This document shows, one piece after another, positions 1-9,847 of a DNA stretch of 64,000 nt (its first letter is position 1; each line of letters begins with the position of its first letter). The position numbers were made by a program, and so were the translations under genes. The stretch comes from Deinococcus deserti VCD115 (GTDB lineage Bacteria; Deinococcota; Deinococci; Deinococcales; Deinococcaceae). The notes beneath the pieces were generated by a model. That model did no database searches, was not told the origin of the DNA, and was given only the letters and a program-made list of their open reading frames with translations. The DNA is taken from positions 2,682,001 through 2,746,000 of the forward strand of contig NC_012526.1 in NCBI RefSeq assembly GCF_000020685.1. The letters run 5' to 3'.

Positions 1-1
1 G

Positions 2-391
2 AAACTGGTGTTTGACGAGGACCGAGAGCTGGCGCAGCTGACCGGTACCCCCAGCCTGACCCGCGCCCCCAAGGGCAACCAGAAGGAACTGGTGATCACC
101 GGTCAGGAGGTCCGCGCCCTGACCAAGGCCAAGACCCTGTACGTGCGCGGCGGCGTCAAGCTGGTCCAGGGAACCACCACCACCACCGGAGACGCCGTGT
201 ACTACGACGACCGGAAGAATGTCGCTTATGTCGTGGGCAATGCGGTCAGCACCGACAGCAAGACCGGAGCCAAGATCGTGGCGCCGGCCAGCGGTTACAT
301 CGAGCAGAACACCGCCCTGGGGCGCGTGCTGCGTAAGAATGCAGCCTACAAGATTCCAACTGAACAATTTAAACTGCGCGGCGAGAAGTAA
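2..391 (+). CDS. OstA/LptA-like protein, 3' part only
   Basis: The frame is already open at base 2 and stops at TAA 389-391, so only the last 129 residues are present; a GTG at base 8 is an internal codon, not a convincing start. The fragment carries the pattern [14 protein letters not shown], which recurs as [14 protein letters not shown] in the next gene; this short beta-strand repeat is typical of the OstA/LptA fold used to carry lipids across the periplasm. The next gene begins 9 bases downstream, so the two are probably one operon. The family call rests on the repeat pattern; the ligand in a genus without classical LPS is unknown. Confidence 0.65.
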   Translation, partial: KLVFDEDRELAQLTGTPSLTRAPKGNQKELVITGQEVRALTKAKTLYVRGGVKLVQGTTTTTGDAVYYDDRKNVAYVVGNAVSTDSKTGAKIVAPASGYIEQNTALGRVLRKNAAYKIPTEQFKLRGEK

Positions 392-400
392 GCTGAAAAT

Positions 401-1456
401 ATGCGCTCCCCTGCTCCGCTGCTGACGCTGGGTCTGCTGACGCTGGTGGCCCTCACTCCGGCACCCCTGGCCCAGACCAGTGGTCAGCCGGCTCCCCCGG
501 GCCCGGCGGCTCCGGCTGCGCCTGCCTCGCCTCCCACCGAGCCCGCCGCACAGCCAGCCGGTTGCGTGGAGGGAGCTGAAACGTCCTGCACGGAACTGGT
601 CCGTACGGGCAACGACGGCAAGGAACGCCGGATCCGCATCCTGCGCACCGGGACCAGCGACGAGACAGGCATTGACGCGGTATGCGGCCCGCGTGAAGGT
701 GAGCCTGAGGGCACCCCCACCCTGCTGGTGCTGAGCGAATCCGGGGCACGCGGCATTGAGATCAGCATCGACAAGAACCTGATCCGCGTGCCGCTGGCCA
801 TCGTGACGCAGAAGGAAAAGGGAGACGGCGCCAAGAGCGACGGCCGCATCGAAGCCAGCGCCGGAACTGCCCGTGTACTGGACGAGGTCCCGGAAGGCGC
901 CACCGACCGGCTGGCGCTGTGCGGGGTAGAAGCCATCCCCAAACCCGCGCCAGACACCGTACTGGTGACTCAGGGGCGTACCCAGCTCAAGGGCCAGAAG
1001 CTGGTCTATGACGAAGCCGACGGAGTGGCGCGCATCGACGGCCCGATCACCTTTGACCGGGAGAACGGGAAAGACTCGCTGAGTGGTACCAGTCAGCGTA
1101 TCGAAGTCAACGTGGACGCGGAAACCACCACACTGGTCGGGAGTGTCGTGCTGAACAGTGCGGGAGGACGGATCAGCCGGGCCGCCCGCGTGGAGTACGA
1201 CGACACCCGCAACCTTGCCCGTCTGATTGGCACCCCAGAGCAGCCTGCCGAAAGCGTCAAGGGCGGCGACAAGCTGAGTGCGGGCATGATTCTGTATGAC
1301 CTTGAGCACAATGAGGTCTATGCGGTCAAGGCCGAGGGCGGCACCATTACAGGGGAGTTTCTGGAGCAGGAAGAGGCGCCTGCCACCGATGCTCCTGCTC
1401 CTGCGCCGACGGCACCCCCAGGCTCTACGCCTGCAAACCCGCCGACGCGTCCCTGA
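401..1456 (+). CDS. Secreted OstA/LptA-like protein
   Basis: 351 residues. Residues 1-24 form a signal peptide ending near LAQ. A Pro/Ala-rich linker (about 26-54) precedes the body, and a similar Pro/Ala/Thr tail closes the protein (about 325-351). Two OstA-like blocks are visible, around [14 protein letters not shown] and [14 protein letters not shown]. It follows the truncated upstream paralogue by 9 bases, with no strong ribosome site, which suggests translational coupling. Its last 32 bases overlap the convergent ldh gene. A role in envelope lipid transport is an inference from the fold family. Confidence 0.7.
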   Translation: MRSPAPLLTLGLLTLVALTPAPLAQTSGQPAPPGPAAPAAPASPPTEPAAQPAGCVEGAETSCTELVRTGNDGKERRIRILRTGTSDETGIDAVCGPREGEPEGTPTLLVLSESGARGIEISIDKNLIRVPLAIVTQKEKGDGAKSDGRIEASAGTARVLDEVPEGATDRLALCGVEAIPKPAPDTVLVTQGRTQLKGQKLVYDEADGVARIDGPITFDRENGKDSLSGTSQRIEVNVDAETTTLVGSVVLNSAGGRISRAARVEYDDTRNLARLIGTPEQPAESVKGGDKLSAGMILYDLEHNEVYAVKAEGGTITGEFLEQEEAPATDAPAPAPTAPPGSTPANPPTRP

Positions 1457-2339
1457 GTACCTGAGCGCTGGCTTCCAGCGCCTGCTGTTCGTCTGCGTTC
1501 AGGCGGGGCATGATCGTGCCCTGCACGCCGCCTGCGCTGACAATGCGCGGCAGGCTGAGGCTTACCCCGAACTCCGGGGTAGGCGCACTGACTGTCAGAA
1601 CCGCACGTCGGTCACCCAGAATGCGTTCGGTGATGCGGGCCAGCGAGGCGCCGATGCCGTAGTAGGTAGCGCGTTTGCCGTCGATGATATGCGCGGCGGC
1701 GTCCCGCGTGCCGGTTTCAATCTCGGCGCGCATCTCCGCGGTCCAGGGCAGCCCCCGGGCAGCCATGAACTCGTCGACCGGGAGCCCGGCGACCGTCACC
1801 GTACTCCAGGCCAGGACCTCGCTGTCGCCGTGCTCGCCCAGAACGTACCCATGCACATGCGTAGGGTCGACCTCTGCGCGGCGGGCGATCAGATGGCGGA
1901 AGCGCGCACTGTCCAGTACGGTCCCGGAGCCGACAACAGCGTGATCCGGCGCCAGCCGCGTGGCCAGATCGGTCAGGGCGTCTACCGGGTTGGTGGCAAT
2001 CAGCAGGACCGCCCCGGGAGCGGACGCCGCCACCTGCGGAATCAGTTCACGGAAAATCGCCGCGTTCTTTCCGGTCAGGTCCAGCCGGCTCTCGCCAGGT
2101 TGCTGATTGGCTCCAGCCGCCACAATCACCACACGGCTGCCCTGCAGGGCCTCAGTGGGCCCGCTGCTGACGCGGGTTCCATGGCTGACCGGCGAGGCGT
2201 GCGCAATGTCCTGGGCCTCAGCATGGGCACGTTTCTCGTCCTTGTCGGTCAGAACCAGTTCGCTGCACGTGCCGCGCAGCGTCAGGGCATAGGCAGCGGT
2301 GGCTCCCACCAGACCCGACCCGACAACACCCACCTTCAT
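1425..2339 (-). CDS. ldh: L-lactate dehydrogenase
   Basis: 304 residues, the normal length. It interconverts pyruvate and lactate with NAD(H) in the cytoplasm. The Rossmann GxGxxG is at residues 7-12 (GSGLVG), the substrate loop reads NQQPGESR (Gln at 80 favours lactate over malate dehydrogenase), and the catalytic His is H170 in GEHGDSE. Its ATG shares four bases (ATGA) with the stop of the upstream Usp gene, so the two are co-translated. The 3' end overlaps the convergent OstA-like gene by 32 bases. Confidence 0.93.
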   Translation of the reverse strand: MKVGVVGSGLVGATAAYALTLRGTCSELVLTDKDEKRAHAEAQDIAHASPVSHGTRVSSGPTEALQGSRVVIVAAGANQQPGESRLDLTGKNAAIFRELIPQVAASAPGAVLLIATNPVDALTDLATRLAPDHAVVGSGTVLDSARFRHLIARRAEVDPTHVHGYVLGEHGDSEVLAWSTVTVAGLPVDEFMAARGLPWTAEMRAEIETGTRDAAAHIIDGKRATYYGIGASLARITERILGDRRAVLTVSAPTPEFGVSLSLPRIVSAGGVQGTIMPRLNADEQQALEASAQVLRDASAGLQA

Positions 2340-2797
2340 GGCTGACGACCACCTTCATTCACACGCACGGTCAACACCGGAATGGGGCTGCGGGCCACCA
2401 GCTTCTCAGCACTGCTGCCCACAAAGAAATGTTCCAGGGCGCCCTGGGCGTGGGTCCCGACCACGATCAGCTCGGCGCCCCAGTTGCGCGCAGTTTCCAG
2501 AATGCCGGTGACCGGATCTCCGACCAGCTGCACTGTTTCCTCACCTTCACGGGCCAGGGCAGAGAGCCGCTCGGCATCAGCGCTTTCCAGGGTGTGCAGC
2601 AGCGCCGGGTCGGGGGCCGCCGGAGTGACTCCGCCCATCAGGTCCGGGGCCGCAGTCACGCGGGCGTCTGTCACGTGCAACAGCAGCAGCTGCGCGCCGG
2701 GAAAGCGGGCCCGTGCCACGTCGAGTGCGTGCAGGCTTGACGGCGAGAAGTCGAGACCGACAACGATCCTTTCAAAAGGTGCGGCGTTCTGGGTCAT
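2336..2797 (-). CDS. Universal stress protein (UspA family)
   Basis: 153 residues, a single Usp domain. The N-terminus [11 protein letters not shown] and the C-terminal nucleotide-binding loop [17 protein letters not shown] are the family signatures, so it probably binds ATP. I start at the ATG at 2797: a -10-like TACGGT (2804-2809) ends six bases upstream, matching the leaderless pattern seen through the window. The longer frame upstream is non-coding in character. It leads a two-gene unit with ldh, hinting at a link to anaerobic or energy stress. Confidence 0.88.
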   Translation of the reverse strand: MTQNAAPFERIVVGLDFSPSSLHALDVARARFPGAQLLLLHVTDARVTAAPDLMGGVTPAAPDPALLHTLESADAERLSALAREGEETVQLVGDPVTGILETARNWGAELIVVGTHAQGALEHFFVGSSAEKLVARSPIPVLTVRVNEGGRQP

Positions 2798-2886
2798 GCT
2801 CTGACCGTACTCCGGCCAGAACGCCAGCATGCCAAGGCTCAAGAGCACGTAAAGCGTGATCCAGACCACACTCGCGCCCTGTGGCC

Positions 2887-2892
2887 TACACT
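2887..2892 (+). promoter_or_regulatory. Leaderless -10 box for the beta-CASP gene
   Basis: TACACT ends 7 bases before the ATG at 2900, with no ribosome site between, so transcription should start at or next to the start codon. Confidence 0.5.
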
Positions 2893-2899
2893 CGGGAGC

Positions 2900-4369
2900 A
2901 TGCACCTTCAGAGTTTCGGGGCGGCCTGCACGGTCACCGGCAGCATGCATCTGCTGACACTGAACACAGCCGGAGGCGAGCGGCATGTCCTGGTCGACTG
3001 CGGCCTGTTTCAGGGCGCCGACGAACTGGAGGCGCGCAACCATGAGCCGTTTCCATTCGAAGCGCAGGATCTGGATGCGGTGATCCTGACGCACGCCCAC
3101 CTGGACCATGTGGGGCGCCTGCCCCTGCTGGTCCGGCGGGGCTACCGCGGCGCGGTCTACTGCACCGCTCCGACAGCTGCGCTGGCCGAGACGGTGCTGC
3201 TGGACTCTGCCCGGCTACAGGTCGAGGGTTACCGTCAGGCCCTGCGCCGCGCCCGGCGACAGGGCCGTGAGGACGAAGTATTGCCGCCACTGTACGAAGA
3301 GGACGATGTTCACCGCACGCTGGCGCTGCTCCGGCCCCATCTGGAGTTTGGGAAAACCACCAAGGTCGCCGATCTGAAGGTCACGCCCGAGCGCGCCGGG
3401 CACATCCTGGGCAGCGCCTGGCTGCTGATGGAAACGCCGGATGCCCGGCTGATCATGAGCGGAGACCTGGGCAACCGCGAAAGCGGCCTGCAGCTCGACT
3501 TTACTCCGCCCCCGGCGGCCGATGCGGTGGTGCTGGAAACCACCTATGCCAACCGGACCCACCGGCCCTGGGCCCAGACCCTCGAGGAGTTTGCCGGGGC
3601 GCTGCGCACCAGCATCCGCGCAGGCGGAAAAATATTGATCCCCAGCTTTGCCATCGAACGGGCGCAGGTCATTCTGTACACCCTCAAGGACCTGATGAAC
3701 CGCGGCGAGGTTCCGCACATTCCGGTGTTCATGGATTCACCCATGGCCATGCGCGCCACCTACGAGTATTTCGAGTTTGGCGACGAGCTGATCACCCCTG
3801 TTCGGGAGGCTCTCCAGAGCGGTGAAGATCCCTTCCGTCCCAGCACGCTGCATGTCGTGAACACCAGCGCCGAGTCGCAGCGCCTCAACCGCTACGACGG
3901 TCCGGCGATCATCATGGCGGGCAACGGCATGATGACCGGTGGACGTATCCAGCATCACCTCAAGCATCACCTGTGGAAACCCAGCACCAGCCTGATCATC
4001 GTGTCGTACCAGTCGCCCAGCAGCCTGGGCGGCCGGATCGTGGAGGGCGCCGAGACGGTGCGGCTGATGGGGGAAGAGGTGGCCGTGCGTGCCCAGGTGC
4101 ACACCATCGGGGGCTTCAGCGCGCACGCCGACCGCGACGACCTGCTGGCCTTCCTGGACACCGCCGGCAAGCCGCACGTCTGGCTGGTGCACGGTGAAAC
4201 GTCTGTGATGAGCAGCTTTCTGCCGGTCCTGGAGCAGCACGGCATGAAGGGCGATATCGTGCCGGACCGGCAGAAGGTGGACCTGCTGGGCCCCGGCTTT
4301 GCGGGCGGGCAGCCGCCGGGGCTGGTGGTGGACACACAGGCTGATCCTCATCAGACCACTGCAGAGTAA
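2900..4369 (+). CDS. Beta-CASP metallo-beta-lactamase nuclease
   Basis: 489 residues. The metal-binding HxHxDH motif is HAHLDH (65-70). A second ligand region is GHILGSAW followed by SGDLG, and the C-terminal SAHAD (in [11 protein letters not shown]) is the RMMBL signature of CPSF-73/Ysh1-type RNA-processing enzymes. Together they place it in the beta-CASP group that cuts RNA and in some cases DNA. A D. radiodurans protein of this family (DR2417) has, as I recall, been studied as a nuclease; orthology is likely but not tested here. Stands alone with its own leaderless-type promoter. Confidence 0.85.
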   Translation: MHLQSFGAACTVTGSMHLLTLNTAGGERHVLVDCGLFQGADELEARNHEPFPFEAQDLDAVILTHAHLDHVGRLPLLVRRGYRGAVYCTAPTAALAETVLLDSARLQVEGYRQALRRARRQGREDEVLPPLYEEDDVHRTLALLRPHLEFGKTTKVADLKVTPERAGHILGSAWLLMETPDARLIMSGDLGNRESGLQLDFTPPPAADAVVLETTYANRTHRPWAQTLEEFAGALRTSIRAGGKILIPSFAIERAQVILYTLKDLMNRGEVPHIPVFMDSPMAMRATYEYFEFGDELITPVREALQSGEDPFRPSTLHVVNTSAESQRLNRYDGPAIIMAGNGMMTGGRIQHHLKHHLWKPSTSLIIVSYQSPSSLGGRIVEGAETVRLMGEEVAVRAQVHTIGGFSAHADRDDLLAFLDTAGKPHVWLVHGETSVMSSFLPVLEQHGMKGDIVPDRQKVDLLGPGFAGGQPPGLVVDTQADPHQTTAE

Positions 4370-4460
4370 CGCTGCCGGGGCCCGGTTCCTGTCTTTCCTG
4401 CCCCCTTCCGGGACACCGGGTTCTCTTCTCTTTCATGTCGAACCGTTACCCTGTTGGTCA

Positions 4461-4955
4461 ATGAAACGCACGTTGCTGCCCCTTCTGCTCCTGAGCCTGA
4501 CTGCCTGCGGAAACAAAGGAATCGAGGGAGCCCAGACCTTCAAGTATTCCGCCGGTGATCACCGCAGCGGATCGCTGGTGTACAACGAGACACCCCCAGC
4601 CGGCGGCGCCCACAATCCCGTCTGGCAGAACTGCGGCGTGTACGATCAGCCCCTGTACAACGAATATGCAGTGCACAGCCTGGAACACGGCGCGGTGTGG
4701 ATCACCTACCGCCCCGACCTGGAAGCCGCGCAGGTCGCGCAGCTCAAGGCCCTGGCCCAGGGCCGGACCTATACCCTGCTGAGCCCCTACGAGGGGCTGG
4801 ACACCCCCGTGGCTATCAGCGCCTGGGGGGCCCAGCTGAAGGTCGACAAGGCCGATGACGCCCGCCTGAAAGCCTTCCTCGACAAGTACGAGCAGGGAGC
4901 CACCGCACCCGAACGCGGCGCACCGTGCTCGGGTGGCTACAGCGGCACCCGCTGA
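4461..4955 (+). CDS. DUF3105 lipoprotein
   Basis: 164 residues. The N-terminus [18 protein letters not shown] is a lipoprotein signal with lipobox LTAC, so the mature protein is tethered at a membrane surface. The body has the conserved DUF3105 features: the [20 protein letters not shown] stretch and [12 protein letters not shown], with two His and a Cys that could bind metal. Start chosen at 4461 because TACCCT (4447-4452) lies eight bases upstream and the lipobox is at the right distance. Function unknown. A perfect 12-base-pair hairpin follows. Confidence 0.85.
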   Translation: MKRTLLPLLLLSLTACGNKGIEGAQTFKYSAGDHRSGSLVYNETPPAGGAHNPVWQNCGVYDQPLYNEYAVHSLEHGAVWITYRPDLEAAQVAQLKALAQGRTYTLLSPYEGLDTPVAISAWGAQLKVDKADDARLKAFLDKYEQGATAPERGAPCSGGYSGTR

Positions 4956-4968
4956 GCCTGTCGGGCAG

Positions 4969-5000
4969 AGGCCTGAGCATCCAGCAAGATGCTCAGGCCT
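4969..5000 (+). terminator. Hairpin after the DUF3105 gene
   Basis: Perfect 12-bp inverted repeat (AGGCCTGAGCAT with its complement) around an 8-base loop, 14 bases past the stop codon. There is no long T-run, so efficiency is uncertain. Confidence 0.6.
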
Positions 5001-5132
5001 GACCGTTGCCCCTTCGATTCAGAAAAACAGAACGACGTGTTTGCCGCGCCGCCGACCAGGAATCCTGGCCACTCTCGCGGTTGCGCGCCTTCCTCGCCCT
5101 TTTTCTCCGGTTGTACGGCATGAGCCTGTGAT

Positions 5133-6050
5133 TTACAGTTCCAGACCCGTTGGCGTGGTCACGGATGAGGGAATGGCCGTGACCAGCACCTCGTACTTGC
5201 CGGTTACAAAGACCTTGAAGCCCTGACGCTGCAACCGGCGCCGGGCATCAGTGACGTCGGCGGCCATCAGGCTCAGGTCCGGTCGCCTGTAATTGCGCAC
5301 GCGCGCCCCGTAAGACAGCGCCCCATCACGGTAACGGGCATTCGGGTAACCCAGCACCAGGCCACCTTCGGGCGTCAGGTGATGGCGCCACAACGCGCTG
5401 AGCAGCACGTCCTGCCGGATCCCGGGGCTCTGCAGCAGGCTCAGGGCCAGAATCAGGTCAAAGCGGCCCAGGTGGGCCTGCGGCAGGGTGGTCACGTCCA
5501 GCTCGTGAACCGTCATGTCCGGATGCCGCTGCTGGGCAGCCGTCAGGGCCGAGGGCTCCAGATCCACTCCGTGCACCTCGAACGTGTGGTCCGGGAAAGC
5601 CAGCGCCAGCGCGTCGAGTTCGCGCCCGGCATTGACGCCCAGGGACAGCACCCGGCCCCCTGCTGGCGGACCCACGCGCCGCAGCGCCTCGACCAGGGTA
5701 AACAGAAACACCGGGTCTTCCAGCTTGTCCACCCGCGCCCAGTCGCCCTGCGCGCTGTAACCGGCAGCGTCGGGATCTGGGCTGGGGGCCTGAGCCCGCA
5801 ACCGCACACGCACCTGCCCCTCCTCTGTACGCTCAGGAGTCAACAGGTGCGCGTCAAGCAGACTGGCAAGATCTACCCAGGTGCTCCAGGGCCGGTGCAG
5901 TCCGGCGGATGTGGCCTCGCCGGCATACAGTCCCAGGCCGCGGTCCGGGTCCGCTACCGTGAAGGCCACCTCGCCGGTGATCTGCAACTGCCGCCGTACG
6001 GCAGGCAGGACCACGCTCATGGGCTCAAAGGTAAAATTCAGGTCAGGCAC
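5133..6050 (-). CDS. SAM-dependent methyltransferase, class I
   Basis: 305 residues. The Rossmann motif I is VLSLGVNAGRELDAL around residue 140, followed by an acidic residue in VHGVDLE, the post-I pattern for SAM binding; FDLILALSLLQSPG is motif IV-like. An N-terminal domain of about 100 residues is not recognised. GTG start at 6050; an ATG at 6020 (MSVVLPAVRR) is a possible alternative. Substrate unknown. It lies 46 bases downstream of metQ on the same strand and may be read through from the metNIQ transcript. Confidence 0.7.
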   Translation of the reverse strand: MPDLNFTFEPMSVVLPAVRRQLQITGEVAFTVADPDRGLGLYAGEATSAGLHRPWSTWVDLASLLDAHLLTPERTEEGQVRVRLRAQAPSPDPDAAGYSAQGDWARVDKLEDPVFLFTLVEALRRVGPPAGGRVLSLGVNAGRELDALALAFPDHTFEVHGVDLEPSALTAAQQRHPDMTVHELDVTTLPQAHLGRFDLILALSLLQSPGIRQDVLLSALWRHHLTPEGGLVLGYPNARYRDGALSYGARVRNYRRPDLSLMAADVTDARRRLQRQGFKVFVTGKYEVLVTAIPSSVTTPTGLEL

Positions 6051-6096
6051 GGGCTGTGAAGGTAGCGCATGCAGCGGCGTGCGGTGGGTTCAGCCT

Positions 6097-6867
6097 TCAG
6101 AAAGCCGGCACCACTGCGCCGTTGTACTTCTTCAGGATAAAAGCCTTGACCTCCGGACTGCGCAGTGCAGCAGCCAGTTTCAGGTAGTCGGGGTTCTTGA
6201 GCGTTTCTGCCTTGGCCGCCAGCAGGTTGGCGTACGGGCTGTTGGCGTTCTCGATCAGCAGCGCGTCCTTGAGGGGGTTGAGACCCGCGTCCAGCGCGTA
6301 GTTGGTGTTGATCACGGCGACGTCCACGTCACCCAGCGCACGGGGAAGCTGCGCGGCTTCCAGTTCGCGGAATTTCAGGCGCTTGACGTTGGTGGTGATG
6401 TCCAGCACCGTGCCTCGCACACCCACGCCGGGCTTCAGGCGGATCAGGCCAGCCCGCTCCAGCAGTTTCAGAGCGCGTCCGCTGTTGCTCGGATCGTTGG
6501 GCAGGGCGATCGTCGCGCCGGTCTTCAGGTCCTTGAAGCTCTTGACGCGGCGGCTGTACACGCCCATCGGCTCAACGTGCACCTTGGCACCCGCCACGAT
6601 GCCCAGCGGGCGGCTCTTCTGGAATTCGTTCAGGTACGGCAGGTGCTGGAAGAAGTTCACGTCGATGCTGCCATCGGCCAGCGCAAGGTTGGGCTGCACG
6701 TAGTCGCTGAACTCGCGGATCTGCAGATTGACACCCTGCTTGGCCAGGATGGGTTTGACGACATTCAGGATCTCCGCGTGTGGCACGGGGCTGGCGCCCA
6801 CACGGAGGGTGCCAGCAGCGGCGAAGGAGGAGAGGGTCAGGGCGGTCAGGATCAGGAGCTTATTCAT
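6097..6867 (-). CDS. metQ: Methionine ABC transporter, substrate-binding protein
   Basis: 256 residues. Signal peptide MNKLLILTALTLSSFAAAG, then the NlpA/MetQ core: VGASPVPHAEIL, FSDYVQPN, VNFFQHLPYLNEF. These are the family hallmarks for D/L-methionine capture. No lipobox Cys is visible at the cleavage site, unlike most MetQ lipoproteins, so it may be free in the periplasm. Third gene of metN-metI-metQ, under the SAM riboswitch upstream of metN. Confidence 0.93.
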   Translation of the reverse strand: MNKLLILTALTLSSFAAAGTLRVGASPVPHAEILNVVKPILAKQGVNLQIREFSDYVQPNLALADGSIDVNFFQHLPYLNEFQKSRPLGIVAGAKVHVEPMGVYSRRVKSFKDLKTGATIALPNDPSNSGRALKLLERAGLIRLKPGVGVRGTVLDITTNVKRLKFRELEAAQLPRALGDVDVAVINTNYALDAGLNPLKDALLIENANSPYANLLAAKAETLKNPDYLKLAAALRSPEVKAFILKKYNGAVVPAF

Positions 6868-6918
6868 GGGATTCCTCGTTTGAAGATTGAAAGCAGGCGT
6901 ATTCAGAGGGAGGCGTAT

Positions 6919-7575
6919 TCAGCGGTGGTCGGTGCGGCGGGCGGCAGCGTCACCCAGCCACTGCACGCCCTGCACCAGCAGCAGCAGCATGACGACGGTG
7001 GCGACCATCACGCCGGTCTCGAAGCGCTGGTAGCCGTAGCGGATGGCCAGGTCTCCCAGACCTCCCCCACCAATCGCACCGGCCATGGCGCTGTAGCTGA
7101 TCAGGCTCACGACCATCACGGTGAAGCTGTGAATCAGGGCAGGACGGGCCTCGGGCAGCAGCACCTTGCCGATCACCTGGAACGTGCTGGCCCCCATCGC
7201 GCGGGCGGCCTCACCCACGCCCTGGGGCACACCCTGCAGCGCGCCGTCCACCAGCCGGGCCACGAAGGGAATCGCGGCGACCGTCAGCGGCACGATGGCC
7301 GCGGTGCTGCCGATGCTGGTGCCGATCAGCAGACGCGTCAGCGGAATCAGCAGAACCAGCAGGATGATGAAGGGGAGGCTCCGGCCTGCGTTGACCACAG
7401 CGTCCAGGACACGGTGAAGGGGCGCCTGAGGCTTGAGGCCACCGGGACGCGTGAGGGTCAGCAGCACGCCGAGTGCGGTCCCCAGAGCCTGGGCAATCAG
7501 CGCTGAGGGCACCACCATCAGCAGCGTTTCCAGGGTGCCCTGCCACAGCAGTGGCCAGAGTGTGTCCCAGCTCAT
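6919..7575 (-). CDS. metI: Methionine ABC transporter, permease
   Basis: 218 residues, typical MetI length, with about five membrane segments. The EAA loop that contacts the ATPase is visible as GEAARAMGASTFQVIGKVLLP. The ATG overlaps the stop of metN (7572-7575), so synthesis of the two subunits is coupled. Works with MetN and MetQ to import methionine. Confidence 0.93.
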   Translation of the reverse strand: MSWDTLWPLLWQGTLETLLMVVPSALIAQALGTALGVLLTLTRPGGLKPQAPLHRVLDAVVNAGRSLPFIILLVLLIPLTRLLIGTSIGSTAAIVPLTVAAIPFVARLVDGALQGVPQGVGEAARAMGASTFQVIGKVLLPEARPALIHSFTVMVVSLISYSAMAGAIGGGGLGDLAIRYGYQRFETGVMVATVVMLLLLVQGVQWLGDAAARRTDHR

Positions 7576-8540
7576 GCGCCCGCTCCCGCAAGCTGCGCTA
7601 CCCGGGCCAGGTGAGCCGGGATATCCGGCGTACCGTCCGGCACAGCCAGCCAGACGTCCACGCCCAGCGGGTGTGCGTCAGCCTGCACCACACGGGCTCC
7701 AAGTCCCGCCAGAGCCGTCAGTGTGCGCGGTGAGAGTTCCGCCAGGGTGACGCGCCGCAGCTGTTCACCGGCCGTCAGGGAAGCTGCGGGCCGGTGAGCC
7801 TCGAGCAGCGCACGGGTCACGGCGTGCTGCGGCTGGCTCAGGACCTCCCGCGTCTGGCCGAATTCGACCAGCTGCCCGCTGTCCAGCACCGCCACATGGG
7901 TGGTTGCCGCCCGCACGACCTCCAGCTGATGCGTGACGATGACCACGGTCAGGTCGCGGTCACGCTGCAGGTCGGTCAGCAGGGTCAGAATTCCGGCGCT
8001 GGTCTCGGGGTCCAGGGCGCTGGTGGCCTCGTCGGCCAGCAGGAGATCCGGCTCGGTGGCCAGGGCGCGTGCAATGCCCACGCGCTGTTTCTGCCCACCA
8101 GACAGCTGCGCCGGGTAGCGGCTGGCCAGATCGGCGAGGCCCACCTGGGCCAGCAGTTCGCGGGCGCGGGCTTCGCGCTGGGCACGCGGCACGCCCCGCA
8201 ACTCCAGCGGCAGGGTCACGTTTCCCAGCGCCGTGCGCTGTGCCAGCAGGTTGAAATGCTGAAACACCAGGCCGGTCCGGGCCTGCCGTTCGCGGCGGGC
8301 GCTGGCGCTCAGGGCCGAGAAGTCCTGGCCCTGGACGCTCACGTGGCCGGCGTCGGGAAGTTCCAGGCCGCTGATCAGGCGCACCAGCGTGCTTTTGCCG
8401 GCGCCGCTGCGACCGATGATGCCGGTGCGGCTGCCACGCGGCACTGAGAAGCTCACGTCCCGCAGTGCCGGGCCGGCCTGGCCGGGATACGTCCTGCGGA
8501 CGCCCTCAAAGACGAGAGCAGGGGGAAAAGAACGGGTCAT
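7572..8540 (-). CDS. metN: Methionine ABC transporter, ATPase
   Basis: 322 residues. Walker A GRSGAGKST, signature LSGGQKQR, Walker B LLLADEATSALD and the switch His in VTHQLEV are all intact. The C-terminal extension resembles the NIL regulatory domain that binds methionine in MetN. Start set at 8540 because GGAGG sits seven bases upstream of this ATG; the frame extends to 8588 but that part overlaps the riboswitch terminator. First gene of the importer operon. Confidence 0.95.
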   Translation of the reverse strand: MTRSFPPALVFEGVRRTYPGQAGPALRDVSFSVPRGSRTGIIGRSGAGKSTLVRLISGLELPDAGHVSVQGQDFSALSASARRERQARTGLVFQHFNLLAQRTALGNVTLPLELRGVPRAQREARARELLAQVGLADLASRYPAQLSGGQKQRVGIARALATEPDLLLADEATSALDPETSAGILTLLTDLQRDRDLTVVIVTHQLEVVRAATTHVAVLDSGQLVEFGQTREVLSQPQHAVTRALLEAHRPAASLTAGEQLRRVTLAELSPRTLTALAGLGARVVQADAHPLGVDVWLAVPDGTPDIPAHLARVAQLAGAGA

Positions 8541-8579
8541 CAGGTAGCCTCCGGGGCAGGTGGGCGGGATTGGAACGCC

Positions 8580-8629
8580 AAAAAACACGCGTCCCCTTCC
8601 TGGATGCTTGAGCAGTGGAAGGGGACGCG
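8580..8629 (-). terminator. Riboswitch expression-platform terminator
   Basis: On the minus strand a 13-bp stem (arms 8617-8629 and 8588-8600) is followed by T6 at 8585-8580, an intrinsic terminator 40 bases before metN. Its 5' arm contains CCCTTCC (8623-8617), which can instead pair with GGAAGGG (8671-8665) at the 3' edge of the SAM aptamer, forming an antiterminator. Confidence 0.88.
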
Positions 8630-8670
8630 CGTAAGCGTCCAGTGCGAACCTGTGTAGAGGTACACCCTTC

Positions 8671-8800
8671 CCTTATCGTTCCCGTCGCGACTGTGGAGCC
8701 ATCGTTGGCGCGTGCGGGCTGGTCAAGCACCGATGCCGTGATGAGGGCCGGTTGCTGCGGCGATAACTGGGCCAGATCCCTACGCCGCTCTGGATAAAGG
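8671..8800 (-). promoter_or_regulatory. SAM-I (S-box) riboswitch of metNIQ
   Basis: Read on the minus strand, the segment opens with CCTTTATCCAGAGCGG and continues through AGGGATCTGGCCC, the GCAACC core block and closes with GATAAGG. These are the invariant SAM-I aptamer blocks in the right order. P1 pairs CCTTTATC with GATAAGGG (one G-U). It precedes a terminator/antiterminator pair and the methionine importer, exactly the gene class expected. High SAM should stabilise P1, free the terminator and stop metNIQ transcription. Confidence 0.93.
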
Positions 8801-8823
8801 TGGCCCTGTTCAGGCCGGACGAC

Positions 8824-8852
8824 ACTCTAGGATGGTTGACCTGTTTCGTCAA
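8824..8852 (-). promoter_or_regulatory. Promoter of the metNIQ operon
   Basis: TTGACG (8852-8847), a 17-base spacer and TAGAGT (8829-8824) lie just ahead of the SAM aptamer. The -35 is embedded in a 9-bp inverted repeat (8832-8856, ATGGTTGAC with its complement), which could be an operator or the 3' hairpin of trmB, whose stop is at 8876. Confidence 0.7.
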
Positions 8853-8875
8853 CCATTGGCAGACTCACATTTGGT

Positions 8876-9847
8876 TCAGTACCCGCGGTGACGGACTTCA
8901 GCGCCTTCGCTTTCCAGCCAGGCAGTCACGGCCCCCACCGCCGCCTTCACTCCGGGCGTGATGATCGGCCCGCCGAACTTGGCCAGACGCACCAGATAAG
9001 AGCCGTCTTCCCGCCGGGTGATGCCCACCAGGACTTCCTGCGTCAGCTCGCCTTCGACCACGTGCGCCAGGGCGACCCAGCCGTCACGGCGCAGGCTGCT
9101 GTACAGGTCAAGCAGCACCACGGTCCAGTTCTGGCCCCGGGTCGTCTGCTTGGCAAAATGCGCAGGCTCAAAACTTACAGGCAGGGTCAGCACAGCGTGG
9201 GGCACGTCGGTCTCCAGTTCGGGATAGGGAGTGGTGGTGCCGTGCGGCACCTGTGGATGGGCGGTGGGCCTGAAGCGGGCATGATGGGCCCCCAGGCCCA
9301 GATCACGCCATTTGAGGGCGTACTTGGTTTCCAGGGCAGCTGGCGGCGGCTCCTGAGCGGTGTCCACCGCCATGACCCCGCTTTTCCCAGCCTCGCCGCA
9401 GGCAAATTCGAAGTACTCGTCATGGTCGGTGGTCAGCAGCACCGCCCCGCCGGGCTTCAGGCGGCTGGCAGCCAGCTCGAAAAACGGAGCGCGCAGCAGG
9501 CGGTGCTCGGTATGCCCGGCCTTGGGCCAGGGATCAGGAAAATTCACGACGATCAGGTCCAGCGCTCCGTGCGGGATCACCTCGCGGACCAGGACGTCAG
9601 CCGGCAGCTTGGTCAGCACGGCGTTGCCGAGCCCGGCGGCTTTGAGGCGACGGTGGGCCTTGAGCAGCGACACGCCGCTGATTTCCACGCCCAGATAATT
9701 CGGCGGCTGCGGGAAGGTGCGCGCGAAGTGGGGCCAGAAGCGCCCGTCACCAAAGCCCACTTCCAGCACCCAGGGACGGTCCGGCGTTTCGGGATACAGC
9801 CGCTCGGCGGGATCCGGAAACCGGAAGTCTGAAAGCCGGAAAATCAT
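8876..9847 (-). CDS. trmB: tRNA (guanine-N7)-methyltransferase, extended
   Basis: 323 residues, about 100 longer than E. coli TrmB. Motifs: VLEVGFGDGRFW (SAM binding), YLGVEIS, and the family-defining VNFPDPWPKAGH, with LTTDHDEYFEF following. It methylates G46 of tRNA variable loops. The C-terminal extension (about 200-323) is not catalytic in E. coli TrmB; similar tails occur in Thermus/Deinococcus and related deep-branching groups. The ATG overlaps the stop of the upstream flavoprotein by four bases (ATGA), linking two tRNA-related genes. Confidence 0.9.
   Translation of the reverse strand: MIFRLSDFRFPDPAERLYPETPDRPWVLEVGFGDGRFWPHFARTFPQPPNYLGVEISGVSLLKAHRRLKAAGLGNAVLTKLPADVLVREVIPHGALDLIVVNFPDPWPKAGHTEHRLLRAPFFELAASRLKPGGAVLLTTDHDEYFEFACGEAGKSGVMAVDTAQEPPPAALETKYALKWRDLGLGAHHARFRPTAHPQVPHGTTTPYPELETDVPHAVLTLPVSFEPAHFAKQTTRGQNWTVVLLDLYSSLRRDGWVALAHVVEGELTQEVLVGITRREDGSYLVRLAKFGGPIITPGVKAAVGAVTAWLESEGAEVRHRGY

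Noticed and set aside
5881..7506. A 541-residue plus-strand frame across metQ and metI
   Set aside because: Antisense shadow; metQ and metI are unmistakable on the other strand.
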